Source: an uncultured Blautia sp.
GTDB lineage: Bacteria > Bacillota > Clostridia > Lachnospirales > Lachnospiraceae
NCBI GenBank assembly: GCA_946629475.1
Contig: CAMOXX010000003.1
Location: 1 to 39,481 of the forward strand
DNA: 39,481 nucleotides
Direction: 5' to 3'
Shown here: positions 19,138-29,814 of the stretch, in pieces
How the letters are laid out: each line of letters starts with the position of its first letter
Numbering within the stretch: position 1 is the first letter of the stretch
Notes under the pieces: generated by a model
What the model saw: only the letters and a program-made list of their open reading frames with translations
Told to the model about the DNA's origin: nothing
Databases searched by the model: none
Translations under genes and position numbers: made by a program

Positions 19138-21355
19138 ACTCCCGGATTCTTTTATATAGGAAACTGTATCTCCTGCTCTGCTGTGAATTCGCGATCATCG
19201 AGGCAAAGGTCTCCTCGCTGCCGACCACTGCCACGCACCTTTTGGCCCGCGTAACCGCTGTATAGAGCAGATTGCGGTTCATCAGCATGCGGGGGCCCGT
19301 AAGCAGAGGAAGAATCACGGCCGGATACTCAGATCCCTGTGACTTATGAATCGTAACTGCATAGGCAAGCTCCAGTTCCTCCAGCTGCCGGTATGAATAA
19401 ACTGCGGTTCTTCCATCCTCGAAATTCACGGTTACCGTTTCTGTCACCCCGTTGATCGTCTGAAGGATTCCTGTGTCTCCGTTAAACACACCCAACCCCT
19501 TCTCCACGGGAATATTATATTTTCCGAGAATTTCCCACTCCATCTGGTAATTGTTCCGGATCTGCATCACTTTGTCGCCCTCGCGGAAGACTCTGCCGCC
19601 CGATTCCTTTTCTTTTTTCCCCGTGGACGGAGGATTCAGGTATTTCTGCAGAACCAGATTCAGCTGTTCCACACCCAGGACGCCTTTTCTCATCGGAGTC
19701 AGTACCTGGATCTCAGAAGGCTGTGCTTCCACGTAACCGGGAAGTTTTTCCCGGATCAGCGCAATCATTACGCGGAGAATTCTGTCGGTATCATACCTTT
19801 TCAGGAAGAAGAAATCCCTGCTCTTATTATCTGTGGCCACCGGAAGACCCTTGTTGATCCGGTGCGCGTTCACCACGATATCGCTGTCCATCGCCTGGCG
19901 GAATATCTTCGTCAGTGTCACTACCGGAAAGCACCCGCTGCTGATAATATCGCGCAGAACATTCCCCGGCCCGACGCTCGGAAGCTGGTTTTCATCCCCC
20001 ACCAGGATCAGCCGTGCGCCGGCCGGCACTGCCAGAAGAAGAGAATGCATCAGAAACGCATCCACCATGGACATTTCATCGATGATGATCACGTCCGCTT
20101 CCAGAGGATTCTCTGCGTTCCTCTCGAACCGCGCGGTGCTTTTGTCATCATTCTCCACGGGAAGTCCGGTCAGCTCCAGAAGCCGGTGGATCGTCATAGC
20201 CTCGTACCCTGTCGTCTCTGTCATTCTTTTCGCCGCTCTTCCGGTCGGCGCCGCGAGACTGATCACCGTATTGCCGTCATCAAAATACCGGATGATCGCA
20301 TTGATCGTAGTGGTCTTTCCGGTTCCCGGACCCCCGGTAAGGATCAGAAGGCCGGTTTCCGAAGCGCACTGCACCGCTCTCTTCTGCATCTCGTCCAGAG
20401 GAAAACCGGTTTCCTTTTCAATCAGCGCGATCCTTTTCTCCCTTAAGGCCTCATCCGCAGGATGGCGCACCGAAAGTGCGCAGAGCATCCTGGCCGTGTT
20501 CAATTCGGTATAGTAATGTACAGAAGGATAAACAAACGTCTCCCCTTCCTCCTCCCGGAGTATGATTTTCCGGTCGAGAGAAAGATCCGTCAGATGCTTT
20601 TCCATAAATCCGCTGTCGATCATCAGCAGCTGCCCGGCTTTTTCAGCCAGAATGTCCTTAGGCACGCACATATGCCCGTCCCCGGATGCCTGCTGCAGCG
20701 TATACAGGATCCCGCTCCGGATCCTGTACTCCGAATCCGGCTGGATCCCGATCCTGCCGGCAATCTCATCCGCGATGCGGAATCCGACCCCTGTGATGTC
20801 CTCAGCAAGGCGGTACGGGTTTTCCTGCAGGACGCTGTACAGGGACTGTCCGTACTTCTGATAGATCTTCGCGCCGAGGTTCAACGATATGCCGTATTTC
20901 TGAAGGAACATCATCGCACGGCGCATCTCCGCCTTTTCCGCCATCTGTGAAGCGATGCTCCGCGCCATTTTGATGCTGATCCCCTTGATCTCGGAGAGAC
21001 GCTCCGGCTCCTCCTCGACGATCCGGTAGGTATCCGGGCCGAACGCGCGCACAATCCGGGCGGCCAGCTTTGCCCCGATCCCCTTGATTGCGCCGCTCCC
21101 GAGATACCGCTCCATTGCCAGGCTGTCCTCCGGGATCTGCTCTGTAAAAGCGGCAACCTGAAACTGTTTTCCGTACGAGGCATGGTTGATAAAGCTGCCC
21201 TCCGCCAGAATCACGGTTCCCGGAGAAATATCCGGGAAATAACCTACGCATGTGATCTCCTCGCTCTCCTTACCGACGAGGACCATCACCGTGTATCCGT
21301 TTTCTTCATTTCGGAAAATGATATGGTCAATATAACCTGTTACGGTTTCTGTCAA
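19112..21355 (-). CDS. recD2: RecD2-type ATP-dependent DNA helicase
   Basis: 747 aa; Walker A 'LTGGPGTGKTTT', 'IIDEMSMVD', 'LVGDENQLPSVGPGNVL', 'AYAVTIHKSQGSEYPAV'; N-terminal HhH region. Confidence 0.95.
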   Translation of the reverse strand: MTETVTGYIDHIIFRNEENGYTVMVLVGKESEEITCVGYFPDISPGTVILAEGSFINHASYGKQFQVAAFTEQIPEDSLAMERYLGSGAIKGIGAKLAARIVRAFGPDTYRIVEEEPERLSEIKGISIKMARSIASQMAEKAEMRRAMMFLQKYGISLNLGAKIYQKYGQSLYSVLQENPYRLAEDITGVGFRIADEIAGRIGIQPDSEYRIRSGILYTLQQASGDGHMCVPKDILAEKAGQLLMIDSGFMEKHLTDLSLDRKIILREEEGETFVYPSVHYYTELNTARMLCALSVRHPADEALREKRIALIEKETGFPLDEMQKRAVQCASETGLLILTGGPGTGKTTTINAIIRYFDDGNTVISLAAPTGRAAKRMTETTGYEAMTIHRLLELTGLPVENDDKSTARFERNAENPLEADVIIIDEMSMVDAFLMHSLLLAVPAGARLILVGDENQLPSVGPGNVLRDIISSGCFPVVTLTKIFRQAMDSDIVVNAHRINKGLPVATDNKSRDFFFLKRYDTDRILRVMIALIREKLPGYVEAQPSEIQVLTPMRKGVLGVEQLNLVLQKYLNPPSTGKKEKESGGRVFREGDKVMQIRNNYQMEWEILGKYNIPVEKGLGVFNGDTGILQTINGVTETVTVNFEDGRTAVYSYRQLEELELAYAVTIHKSQGSEYPAVILPLLTGPRMLMNRNLLYTAVTRAKRCVAVVGSEETFASMIANSQQSRRYSFLYKRIREFANELKKQ

Positions 21356-21367
21356 ATCCGGTCTCCT

Positions 21368-22351
21368 TTAAAGCTCCGCCATTATCTCGGCATATTTTCC
21401 CGTTCCGACCACTGCCGCGGTCATCGGCTCATGGACAGTCATCGTATGCACACCGGTTCTGTCCTCGATCAGCCTGTCAAGGCCGGAAAACTGGGCGGCA
21501 CCCCCCGTCAGAAGAATGCCCCGGTGTACTATGTCCGCCGCCATCTCGGGCGGTGTTTTTTCGAGGACCCCATGAATCAGCTCCACGATCCGGGATACCG
21601 GCTCGGCAACCGCAGTCCTGACTTCATCGGAAGTCAGGCGGACCACCTTCGGCAGACCGGTAACGACATTTCTCCCCTTGACATCCATCATTCTCTGTTC
21701 TGTCTCGGTAAAGGCCGAGCCGATCCTGAGTTTGATCGTCTCGGAGGTCTCCTCTCCGATAAACAGATTGTGATTTTCTCTCATATACCGCATAATCGCC
21801 TGGTTGAAGCTGTCGCCCGCAACCTGGGAAGAATTCTGTACAGCCATGCCGCCGATGGAGATCACAGCCGCGTCAGTGGTTCCTGCCCCGATGTCCACAA
21901 TCATGTTTCCGAACGGTTTCCGTATATCAATGCCGGAGCCGATCGCCGCCGCGACAGGGGCTTTTGCCAGATAAACATGCCTTGCTCCTGACTGATAGGT
22001 CGCCTCCTCTATCGCACGGCACTCGATCTCCGTAATCCCCGCAGGAACGCACACGGTGATCCTGGGTTTCCGGAAAGCCCGGCGTCCCAGTGCTTTTGAG
22101 ATAAAGTATTTCAGCATTTTTTCGAGAACAATATAATCGGATACAACACCGTGGCGGATCGGCCATATGACCTCAAGATTGGAATTCAGCCTCCCGGTCA
22201 TCTGCCTGGCTTCCTCCCCGATCGCGCGGATTTTTCCGGCATTCCGGTCATACACGGCCACCGTGGGCTCCGCCAGCATAATACCACGCGCAGTCGAATA
22301 AACCAGGCTGTTTCTGGTTCCAAGATCGATTCCGATATCTGCAGCCGGCAT
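21368..22351 (-). CDS. MreB/Mbl-family actin homologue
   Basis: 'IGIDLGTRNSLVYS', 'MIVDIGAGTTDAAVISIGG', 'GILLTGGAAQFSGLD'. Confidence 0.92.
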   Translation of the reverse strand: MPAADIGIDLGTRNSLVYSTARGIMLAEPTVAVYDRNAGKIRAIGEEARQMTGRLNSNLEVIWPIRHGVVSDYIVLEKMLKYFISKALGRRAFRKPRITVCVPAGITEIECRAIEEATYQSGARHVYLAKAPVAAAIGSGIDIRKPFGNMIVDIGAGTTDAAVISIGGMAVQNSSQVAGDSFNQAIMRYMRENHNLFIGEETSETIKLRIGSAFTETEQRMMDVKGRNVVTGLPKVVRLTSDEVRTAVAEPVSRIVELIHGVLEKTPPEMAADIVHRGILLTGGAAQFSGLDRLIEDRTGVHTMTVHEPMTAAVVGTGKYAEIMAEL

Positions 22352-22369
22352 GGCTATTCTCCTTTCTGC

Positions 22370-25228
22370 TCAAATGTATCGTCCTGTATAGGAAGCGGGG
22401 TTTTCTTTAATCTCCTCGGGAGTTCCCGACGCAACCACCGTTCCGCCTCCGTCGCCGCCTTCCGGGCCCATATCTATAATGTAATCCGCGGTGCGGATTA
22501 CGTCAAGGTTGTGTTCGATCACTACAACCGTATTTCCGCCCTCCGACAGCCTCCGCAGAATGTCGGTCAGCTTATGCACATCCGCGAAATGAAGGCCGGT
22601 CGTCGGTTCATCCAGGATATAGATCGTGTTTCCGGTGCTCCTTCGGGAGAGCTCGGCCGCAAGCTTGATCCGCTGGGCTTCCCCTCCCGACAGAGTTGTC
22701 GAGGGCTGTCCCAGCCGGATATACGAAAGGCCGACATCGTTCAGGGTTTCAATTTTACGCCGGATGGAAGGCAGATTGTCAAAGAAGGGGAGAGCCTCCT
22801 CCACCGTCATGTTCAGCACATCGTAGATGCTTTTATCCTTATATTTCACGTCCAGAGTCTCGCGGTTGTAGCGTTTTCCCCGGCATACCTCACACGGCAC
22901 ATAGACATCCGGCAGAAAATGCATCTCGATTTTGATAATGCCGTCGCCGGAGCATGCCTCGCATCTTCCGCCCTTGACATTAAAGCTGAATCTCCCCTTT
23001 TTGTATCCCTTCGCCTTGGCATCCGGAGTCGATGCAAAAAGATCCCTGATCTGGTCAAAAACACCGGTGTAGGTGGCAGGATTCGACCGCGGCGTCCGCC
23101 CGATCGGCGACTGGTCAATATTGATCACTTTGTCAAGCTGCTCCACGCCCAGAATCCGCTCATGCTTTCCGGCCGTGGTCCGCGCATGGTTCAGCTTCCT
23201 CGCCAGCGCCTTGTACAGAATCTCATTGATCAGCGAGCTTTTCCCTGATCCGGAAACTCCCGTGATGCATGTCATAATGCCGAGAGGAATCTTTACATCG
23301 ATATTCTTCAGATTGTTGCAGGAAGCGCCGCAGACCGTCAGGAAGCCGGTCGGTTTCCTTCTTTCGGATGGTATTTCGATCTTCAGACGTCCGGAAAGAT
23401 AGGCTCCGGTCACCGATTCGGGGGTGTTTATCAGGTCATTCACAGATCCCATGGCTACCAGGGATCCCCCATGCTCTCCGGCACCCGGCCCGATATCGAT
23501 CACGACATCGGCGGCGCGCATGGTCTCCTCATCATGCTCCACCACGATCAGGGTGTTTCCGAGATCCCGGAGCTTCATGAGGGAATTTAACAGCTTCTGG
23601 TTGTCCCTCTGATGAAGGCCTATGCTCGGTTCATCCAGGATATAGGCGACTCCGACCAGACCGGAGCCGATCTGCGTGGCCAGACGGATGCGCTGTGCTT
23701 CTCCGCCTGAGAGCGTCCCCGTTGCCCGCGCGAGGGACAGATAGTCAAGGCCGACATCCGCAAGGAACCTTACACGCGCATTGATCTCCTTCAGGATCTG
23801 CCTGCCGATCAGCTTCTGCTGTTCCGTCAGATCCATCTCAGCCAGAAAAACAAGGAGCTGGCTGACGGACAGCTGGGTCACCTCATAGATATTCCGATCC
23901 GCAACCGTAACCGCCAGGGATTCCCTTTTCAGTCTCTGGCCATGGCAGGACGTGCATGGAGTGATCCGCATAAAGCTTTCGTACTCCTGCTTCATGGTAT
24001 CGGAGCCCGTCTCACGGTAGCGCTGCTCCACGTTCTTGATCAGGCCCGGGAATGCCACGTCATAAACGCCTTCTCCCCGCTGTCCCTTATAGTGTACCTT
24101 GACAGAGTGGCCGTCCGTCCCGTAAATCAGGATTTTCCGGACATTTTCAGGGTAGTCCCGGAACGGGGTGCTGAGGCTGAAGCCGTATTCCTTCGCCAGG
24201 GCTTCCAGAATGCTGTGGGAAAAGCTGCCCTTCTCCGCGCTCGACTGCCAGCCCGTCACAACAATGGCTCCCTCCTCCAGGCTCTTGTCTTCATCCGGAA
24301 TCATCAGTTCCGGATCAAATTCCATTTTATATCCCAGACCGGCACAGTCCGGGCAGGCGCCGAAGGGATTATTGAACGAAAAGCTCCTGGGCTCGATTTC
24401 ATCGATGCTGATGCCGCAGTCCGGACAGGAAAAGCTCTGGCTGAAATTCAGATATCTGCCGTTTTCTCCCGCAGCGGAAGGATCCTTATCCTCCTTCATC
24501 AGGTCGACAACAAGAAGTCCGTCCGTAAGGCCCAGAACCGTCTCGATCGAATCCGCAAGGCGTTTCTCGATCCCCGGCCTTACAACCAGGCGGTCCACAA
24601 CAACCGCAATGGTATGTTTAATGTTTTTGTCCAGCCGGATATCTTCCGAGAGTTCATACATACTGCCGTCGATCTGAACGCGGACATATCCGCTTTTCCG
24701 GGCCTGGTCGAGCACCTTCGCGTGTGTTCCCTTCCTTCCCCTGACCACCGGCGCCAGAAGCTGAAGCCTCGTTTTTTCCGGCAGCATCAGGATCTGGTCC
24801 ACCATCTGATCCACCGTCTGCCGGCTGATCACCTTCCCGCAGTTCGGGCAATGAGGAATTCCGATCCTCGCATAAAGAAGACGGAAATAGTCATAGATCT
24901 CCGTTACCGTTCCGACCGTAGACCTGGGGTTGCGGTTTGTCGACTTCTGATCGATCGAGATAGCAGGCGGAAGGCCTTCTATGCTTTCCACATCCGGTTT
25001 TTCCATCTGCCCCAGGAACTGTCTCGCATAAGAAGAGAGCGACTCCATATACCTTCGCTGCCCCTCTGCGTAGATGGTATCAAAAGCGAGAGATGATTTT
25101 CCTGATCCGGACAGGCCTGTCAGAACCACAAACTGATCCCTCGGAATATCCACATTCAGGTTTTTCAGATTATTCTCATTGGCGCCGCGGATGCGGATAA
25201 ATTTACTCCCTTTTCTGTCCTCTGTCAT
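22370..25228 (-). CDS. uvrA: Excinuclease ABC subunit A
   Basis: 952 aa; '[38 protein letters not shown]', zinc modules, two ABC signatures 'LSGGEAQRI'. Confidence 0.98.
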   Translation of the reverse strand: MTEDRKGSKFIRIRGANENNLKNLNVDIPRDQFVVLTGLSGSGKSSLAFDTIYAEGQRRYMESLSSYARQFLGQMEKPDVESIEGLPPAISIDQKSTNRNPRSTVGTVTEIYDYFRLLYARIGIPHCPNCGKVISRQTVDQMVDQILMLPEKTRLQLLAPVVRGRKGTHAKVLDQARKSGYVRVQIDGSMYELSEDIRLDKNIKHTIAVVVDRLVVRPGIEKRLADSIETVLGLTDGLLVVDLMKEDKDPSAAGENGRYLNFSQSFSCPDCGISIDEIEPRSFSFNNPFGACPDCAGLGYKMEFDPELMIPDEDKSLEEGAIVVTGWQSSAEKGSFSHSILEALAKEYGFSLSTPFRDYPENVRKILIYGTDGHSVKVHYKGQRGEGVYDVAFPGLIKNVEQRYRETGSDTMKQEYESFMRITPCTSCHGQRLKRESLAVTVADRNIYEVTQLSVSQLLVFLAEMDLTEQQKLIGRQILKEINARVRFLADVGLDYLSLARATGTLSGGEAQRIRLATQIGSGLVGVAYILDEPSIGLHQRDNQKLLNSLMKLRDLGNTLIVVEHDEETMRAADVVIDIGPGAGEHGGSLVAMGSVNDLINTPESVTGAYLSGRLKIEIPSERRKPTGFLTVCGASCNNLKNIDVKIPLGIMTCITGVSGSGKSSLINEILYKALARKLNHARTTAGKHERILGVEQLDKVINIDQSPIGRTPRSNPATYTGVFDQIRDLFASTPDAKAKGYKKGRFSFNVKGGRCEACSGDGIIKIEMHFLPDVYVPCEVCRGKRYNRETLDVKYKDKSIYDVLNMTVEEALPFFDNLPSIRRKIETLNDVGLSYIRLGQPSTTLSGGEAQRIKLAAELSRRSTGNTIYILDEPTTGLHFADVHKLTDILRRLSEGGNTVVVIEHNLDVIRTADYIIDMGPEGGDGGGTVVASGTPEEIKENPASYTGRYI

Positions 25229-25284
25229 ACTATCCTCCGTTTATCTCTGATCCCGGTCCGGTTTTCCTGTCTCTTTTACCGTTC

Positions 25285-26415
25285 TCAGGACAGCAGAAAG
25301 TCCATCATCACCTGATTGCTCACATGTATGCCATGCCTGGTGAGAAAAATCCTGTCGCCCTCCTCACAGAGGAGTCCGTACTCTTTGTGCTTCCGGATCA
25401 CCGGCTCATATATTTCGCGGACGGTGTGTCCGAACCGGTTCCGGAATTCCGTTTTGCTGATCCCTCCGGTCATACGGAGGCCCAGAAACATGAATTCGGA
25501 AATCCGGTCATTATCGGTCAGTTCCTGCCGGTCAGCAAGCATTTTTTCCCTGTTCCCGGCATTCACCAGATATTCTTCCATGTCATCTGTCACACGGTAT
25601 CTTTCATCCCGGCGCAGGGATGCTGCCGACAGGCCGAAGCCTATGTAATCCTTCCCCGTCCAGTAGGCCGAATTGTGCCGGGACTCCCTGCCCGGCAGCG
25701 CATAATTCGAAATCTCATACTGGCGGTAACCGTATCCTGCCAGTATCTCCGCCGTATCATCGTACATCCGGTATTCCGTATCTTCATCCGGAAGATCCAG
25801 ATCCATTCTTGAAAAAGGGGTGCCCTCCTCCACGATCAGGCTGTACGCACTGATATGCTCCGGAGCCAGGGAAGCGGCAGAATGCAGTGTTCTGCGCCAG
25901 TCCTCTGATGATTGCCCCGGAACCGCGAACATCAGGTCCACGTTGATATTGTCAAACCCTGCCGAGCGGGCGCATCCATAGCTTTTGATGAAGTCCTCAC
26001 AGGTATGGATTCTTCCCAGACGCCTGAGAATGCGGTCGTCCGTCGACTGCAGTCCGATGCTGAGCCTGTTCACGCCAAACTGCCTGTACGCAAAAAGCTT
26101 CTCCTCAGACAAAGTCCCCGGATTTGCCTCCATCGTAATCTCGGCTTCCGGGGATACCCTGAATACTCTGTATAGTTCATTAAAAACGTTTTCCATCAGG
26201 GACACATCCACGATGGACGGGGTTCCTCCTCCGATAAAAACCGTATCTGCCCTGGTCCCCTCTTCGCCGCACATGTGGATCTCGCGGACCAGGGCATCCA
26301 TGTAGGCCCGGATCCTGCCGCTTTCCGCCGGGCCGGAAGGAAAATCGCAGTACAGGCATTTCCGGACGCAGAACGGAATGTGGATGTAAATGCCGATTCC
26401 TTCCGCGTCCTTCAT
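25285..26415 (-). CDS. hemW: Radical SAM heme chaperone / coproporphyrinogen-III-oxidase-like
   Basis: 'GIGIYIHIPFCVRKCLYCDFPS' CxxxCxxC; true start taken as the ATG at 26415, 1 nt after the upstream stop. Confidence 0.92.
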   Translation of the reverse strand: MKDAEGIGIYIHIPFCVRKCLYCDFPSGPAESGRIRAYMDALVREIHMCGEEGTRADTVFIGGGTPSIVDVSLMENVFNELYRVFRVSPEAEITMEANPGTLSEEKLFAYRQFGVNRLSIGLQSTDDRILRRLGRIHTCEDFIKSYGCARSAGFDNINVDLMFAVPGQSSEDWRRTLHSAASLAPEHISAYSLIVEEGTPFSRMDLDLPDEDTEYRMYDDTAEILAGYGYRQYEISNYALPGRESRHNSAYWTGKDYIGFGLSAASLRRDERYRVTDDMEEYLVNAGNREKMLADRQELTDNDRISEFMFLGLRMTGGISKTEFRNRFGHTVREIYEPVIRKHKEYGLLCEEGDRIFLTRHGIHVSNQVMMDFLLS

Positions 26416-26416
26416 C

Positions 26417-27013
26417 TCAGCCGTAGTTTTCATCATAGCCGTAGTCATAGTTCCAGTTGTAATCATAGCTTTCGCCGTATCCGTAGCTTTCGTCGTAGCC
26501 ATAGCTCTCGTCGTAACCGTAGCTCTCGTCGTAACCATAGCTCTCGTCGTAACCGTAGCTCTCATCGTAGCCGTAGCTCTCGTCATAACCGGAGCTTTCA
26601 TCGTAGCCGTAGCTCTCGTCATAACCGGAGCTTTCATCGTAGCTGCTCTCGTCATAGCCGTAGTTTTCGTCAGAAGCAGCAGATTCGGCAGAAGCCTCTT
26701 CCGCATTGTCCGTCACCGGGATTTCCTCCTCATCAGGCATCCGGTTTACCTCGGAAGCTCTGCCGGAATAAGGGTTTTTCCCGTCCGCGGCATCTGCCAG
26801 ATACTGGTTTACCATGGTAATCCCGTCCTTCGCGGTGGTCGCCGCCGGGTATTTCACAACCGGCGCCGGTGTCGGCGAGGGCGCCGGAGTTATGGTAAGC
26901 TTAACGACCTCGGTCGCGTATTTATCCACTTCAGCGCCTTTTCCGCATCCGGTAAGGACAGGTGCCGCGAGCAGAATCAGCCCGCCCAGCATACAGTGTA
27001 TCTTTCCTGTCAT
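26417..27013 (-). CDS. Lipoprotein with Tyr/Asp/Glu/Ser-rich hexapeptide-repeat tail
   Basis: Lipobox 'APVLTGC', linker 'TPAPSPTPAPVVK', tail of (YGYDES)n; ATG at 27013 preferred over the upstream TTG. Confidence 0.75.
   Translation of the reverse strand: MTGKIHCMLGGLILLAAPVLTGCGKGAEVDKYATEVVKLTITPAPSPTPAPVVKYPAATTAKDGITMVNQYLADAADGKNPYSGRASEVNRMPDEEEIPVTDNAEEASAESAASDENYGYDESSYDESSGYDESYGYDESSGYDESYGYDESYGYDESYGYDESYGYDESYGYDESYGYGESYDYNWNYDYGYDENYG
26420..26674 (-). repeat. 18-bp tandem repeat encoding YGYDES units
   Basis: Visible near-identical 'cgtagctctcgtcgtaac/catagctctcgtcgtaac' units, about 10 copies plus degenerate flanks. Confidence 0.92.
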
Positions 27014-27058
27014 TCCATTCCTCAATTATATGATTGATTACAGTGCCAAAATACCCCT

Positions 27059-28867
27059 TTAATTTTCATCCAGCTTCAGCACGCTCATGAAGGCTTTCTG
27101 GGGGATTTCCACATTCCCGATCTGGCGCATCCTCTTCTTGCCTTCCTTCTGCTTTTCCAGCAGCTTCTTTTTACGGGTAATGTCACCGCCGTAGCATTTT
27201 GCAAGAACATCCTTCCGCATGGCCTTTACGGTCTCCCTGGCGATGATTTTGCTGCCGATGGCGGCCTGGATCGGGATCTCGAACAACTGTCTCGGAATCT
27301 CCTCTTTCAGCTTTTCGCACATTTTCCTTCCGCGCTCATAGGCGGTTCCGCCATGAACGATAAAGGAGAGCGCGTCCACCTCTTCCTTATTGACCAGAAT
27401 ATCCAGCTTCACAAGCTCGCTTCGCTCATAGCCCGAGAGCTCATAGTCGAGGGATGCGTATCCGCGCGATCTCGATTTCAGCGCGTCAAAGAAATCATAG
27501 ATAATCTCATTCAGGGGAAGCCTGTAGCGCAGCAGCGCACGGGTCTCCTCCATGTACTCCATCCCCACGTACTGGCCCCGCCGCTCCTGGCAGAGGTCCA
27601 TGATCGGGCCGATAAACTCCGTCGTTACCATGATCTCGGCGTCAACGATCGGCTCCTCCATATATTCGATCTCAGATGGATCCGGCAGATTGGTCGGATT
27701 GGTCAGATCCATCACCTCTCCGTTCGTCTTGTGCACCTTATAGATAACACTCGGAGCTGTAGTCACCAGATCCAGATTATATTCCCTTTCAAGGCGCTCC
27801 TCTATGATTTCCAGATGCAGGAGGCCAAGAAAACCGCACCGGAATCCGAATCCCAGCGCCACCGATGTCTCCGGCTCGTAAAACAGCGAGGCATCATTGA
27901 GCTGCAGTTTTTCCAGCGCGTCCCGGAGGTCACCGTATCTCGCTCCATCCGCAGGATACAGCCCGCAGTAAACCATAGGATTCACCTTTTTATAGCCGGG
28001 AAGGGCTTCTGCGCACGGGTTCAGCCGGTTGGTCACCGTGTCACCCACACGGGTATCCCGGACATTCTTGATGCTCGCCGTGAGGTATCCGACCATTCCG
28101 GCGGACAGCTCGTCACAGGGAATAAACTGACCCGCGCCGAAATATCCCACTTCAACGACTTCTGTTGTGAATCCCGTCGCCATCATTCTGATCGGCGTTC
28201 CTTTCCGGACCGTTCCGTCCATGATCCGGCAGAAAACGATCACTCCCTTGTAGGAGTCATAGACAGAGTCAAAGATCAGAGCTTTCAGAGGCGCTTCCGG
28301 GTCTCCCTTCGGAGCCGGAATCTTTGTGACGATCTGCTCCAGGACCTCTTCCACATTCTGGCCTGTCTTCGCGGAGATCAGCGGGGCATCCTCGGCTTCC
28401 AGGCCGATTACATCCTCGATTTCACTGATCACCCGGTCCGGCTGCGCGCTCGGCAGATCAATCTTATTGATGACGGGAAGCACATCCAGATCGTGGTCCA
28501 GAGCCAGGTACACATTGGCCAGAGTCTGGGCCTCGATCCCCTGCGCGGCATCCACCACAAGGATTGCCCCGTCGCAGGCCGCAAGGCTCCGGGATACTTC
28601 ATAGTTGAAATCCACATGTCCGGGTGTATCAATCAGGTTGAAAATATACTCTTCTCCGTCCTTCGCCTTATAGACGATGCGGCAGGCCTGGGATTTGATC
28701 GTGATTCCTCTCTCCCGCTCCAGTTCCATATTGTCGAGGATCTGCGCCTGCATCTCCCGCTCTGTCAGGAGCCCCGTCTTTTCGATGATGCGGTCCGCGA
28801 GGGTGGATTTGCCATGGTCAATATGTGCGATAATACAGAAGTTTCGGATTTTGCTCTGGTCTGTCAT
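27059..28867 (-). CDS. lepA: Elongation factor 4
   Basis: 602 aa; '[15 protein letters not shown]', '[22 protein letters not shown]', 'NKIDLPSA'. Confidence 0.98.
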   Translation of the reverse strand: MTDQSKIRNFCIIAHIDHGKSTLADRIIEKTGLLTEREMQAQILDNMELERERGITIKSQACRIVYKAKDGEEYIFNLIDTPGHVDFNYEVSRSLAACDGAILVVDAAQGIEAQTLANVYLALDHDLDVLPVINKIDLPSAQPDRVISEIEDVIGLEAEDAPLISAKTGQNVEEVLEQIVTKIPAPKGDPEAPLKALIFDSVYDSYKGVIVFCRIMDGTVRKGTPIRMMATGFTTEVVEVGYFGAGQFIPCDELSAGMVGYLTASIKNVRDTRVGDTVTNRLNPCAEALPGYKKVNPMVYCGLYPADGARYGDLRDALEKLQLNDASLFYEPETSVALGFGFRCGFLGLLHLEIIEERLEREYNLDLVTTAPSVIYKVHKTNGEVMDLTNPTNLPDPSEIEYMEEPIVDAEIMVTTEFIGPIMDLCQERRGQYVGMEYMEETRALLRYRLPLNEIIYDFFDALKSRSRGYASLDYELSGYERSELVKLDILVNKEEVDALSFIVHGGTAYERGRKMCEKLKEEIPRQLFEIPIQAAIGSKIIARETVKAMRKDVLAKCYGGDITRKKKLLEKQKEGKKRMRQIGNVEIPQKAFMSVLKLDEN

Positions 28868-28926
28868 TTTTTATGTTCCTTCTATTTAATCTTCAGTGCA
28901 GCGCATCTTCGCCGGTCCGGAACCCG

Positions 28927-29262
28927 TTACAGCCGGTAAATCAGGATCCCTGTGATGATCAGAAGATTCCCGATCAGTTTCCGCCGGGTGATTTTTTCAT
29001 GCAGAAACACAACCGACATGATAAAAATCCAGACATATGCCAGCGTCTCAATCACGGCGCCGTATTTCATGTCCACTTTTGTGTACGCGTAGGTATTGCA
29101 GAGCAGCACGGTGCCGAACAGAATGTAAGCGACAATCACTTTCCAGTTCAGATATTCTTTGAGAAAGCTCTCATGCTTTTCATCGGCGCTCTGTTTTAAA
29201 AGCAGCTGTGAAATGGCAGTCAGGAACGTACCCGCCACCATAAGATAGATCAAATTACTCAT
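28927..29262 (-). CDS. Small EamA/SMR-type 4-TM half transporter
   Basis: 111 aa; 'YGAVIETLAYVWIFIMSVVFLHEKITRRKLIGNLLIITGILIY'. Confidence 0.8.
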   Translation of the reverse strand: MSNLIYLMVAGTFLTAISQLLLKQSADEKHESFLKEYLNWKVIVAYILFGTVLLCNTYAYTKVDMKYGAVIETLAYVWIFIMSVVFLHEKITRRKLIGNLLIITGILIYRL

Positions 29263-29605
29263 CGCCTGTCACCACCAGTACGCCGACCGCCACGATCAGC
29301 ATTCCCAGAATATTTTTCCATGTAAGGGTTTCTTTAAAGATGATCACCGCCCAGATCTGCGACCAGATCAGATAGACGCTCCTGTGCGCGTAGGCGGTGG
29401 AAAGCTGGAATTTTTTGATCACCATCTGCCAGCAGATGGCATACACCCCGCAGTTAAGCACCATCAGTGCCAGAAAGACATAGAGAAGAGGTGCCGTGAG
29501 GCCGCCCCGGTTGTACTGTACCGAAGCTGCCTTGGAAAACACGCTCGTCAGAGAAAACAGCAGAATATTCAGGTGAAGCTGTATATACTTGCCTGCATTT
29601 TTCAC
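29255..29605 (-). CDS. Small EamA/SMR-type 4-TM half transporter
   Basis: 116 aa; 'AYAHRSVYLIWSQIWAVIIFKETLTWKNILGMLIVAVGVLVV'; 8-nt overlap with its partner. Confidence 0.8.
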   Translation of the reverse strand: MKNAGKYIQLHLNILLFSLTSVFSKAASVQYNRGGLTAPLLYVFLALMVLNCGVYAICWQMVIKKFQLSTAYAHRSVYLIWSQIWAVIIFKETLTWKNILGMLIVAVGVLVVTGDE

Positions 29606-29674
29606 TTCATATACCTCCTAATAAAAAAAGCACCACCCCCGGCATTCACATGAAGCCAGAAACGGTACTTTCAG

Positions 29675-29747
29675 TGCGTCTTCAGGGGTTCGAACCCTGG
29701 ACACCCTGATTAAGAGTCAGGTGCTCTGCCAGCTGAGCTAAAGACGC
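29675..29747 (-). tRNA. tRNA-Lys(CTT)
   Basis: Minus strand GCGTCTT TA GCTC AGCTGGCAGA GCAC CTGACTCTTAATCAG GGTGTC CAGGGTTCGAACCCCTG AAGACGC A: complete cloverleaf, anticodon CTT. Confidence 0.96.
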
Positions 29748-29766
29748 ATCTCTTAACGCAAGTGCT

Positions 29767-29795
29767 ATTATATAAAAAGCGCTTATAAAAGTCAA
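29767..29795 (-). promoter_or_regulatory. sigmaA-type promoter of tRNA-Lys
   Basis: Minus strand TTGACT - 17 nt - TATAAT, about 20 nt upstream of the tRNA 5' end. Confidence 0.8.
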
Positions 29796-29814
29796 GAGGG
29801 ATTTTAAAATTTTT

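Noticed and set aside
26420-26674. CRISPR-like appearance of regular repeats
   Set aside because: Contiguous 18-bp tandem units without unique spacers, in frame with a lipoprotein ORF, and no cas genes.
26416-26706. N-terminal extension of the hemW ORF (MRKRLLPNLL...TRATATMKAPVMTRA)
   Set aside because: It is the 18-bp lipoprotein repeat read in another frame; the ATG at 26415 directly after the lipoprotein stop gives the normal HemW N-terminus.
26275-27037. Plus-strand repetitive ORFs (SSRRNRSS... and VVTVALVV...)
   Set aside because: An 18-bp repeat unit without stops stays open in several frames; these are antisense to lipoprotein/hemW and show no independent coding features.
27353-28939. 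528 aa plus-strand ORF antisense to lepA
   Set aside because: Shadow ORF over a highly conserved gene; no domain signature.
29605-29674. Possible terminator of tRNA-Lys (T-tract near 29622..29630)
   Set aside because: A T-tract exists on the minus strand but I could not find a convincing stem immediately before it.
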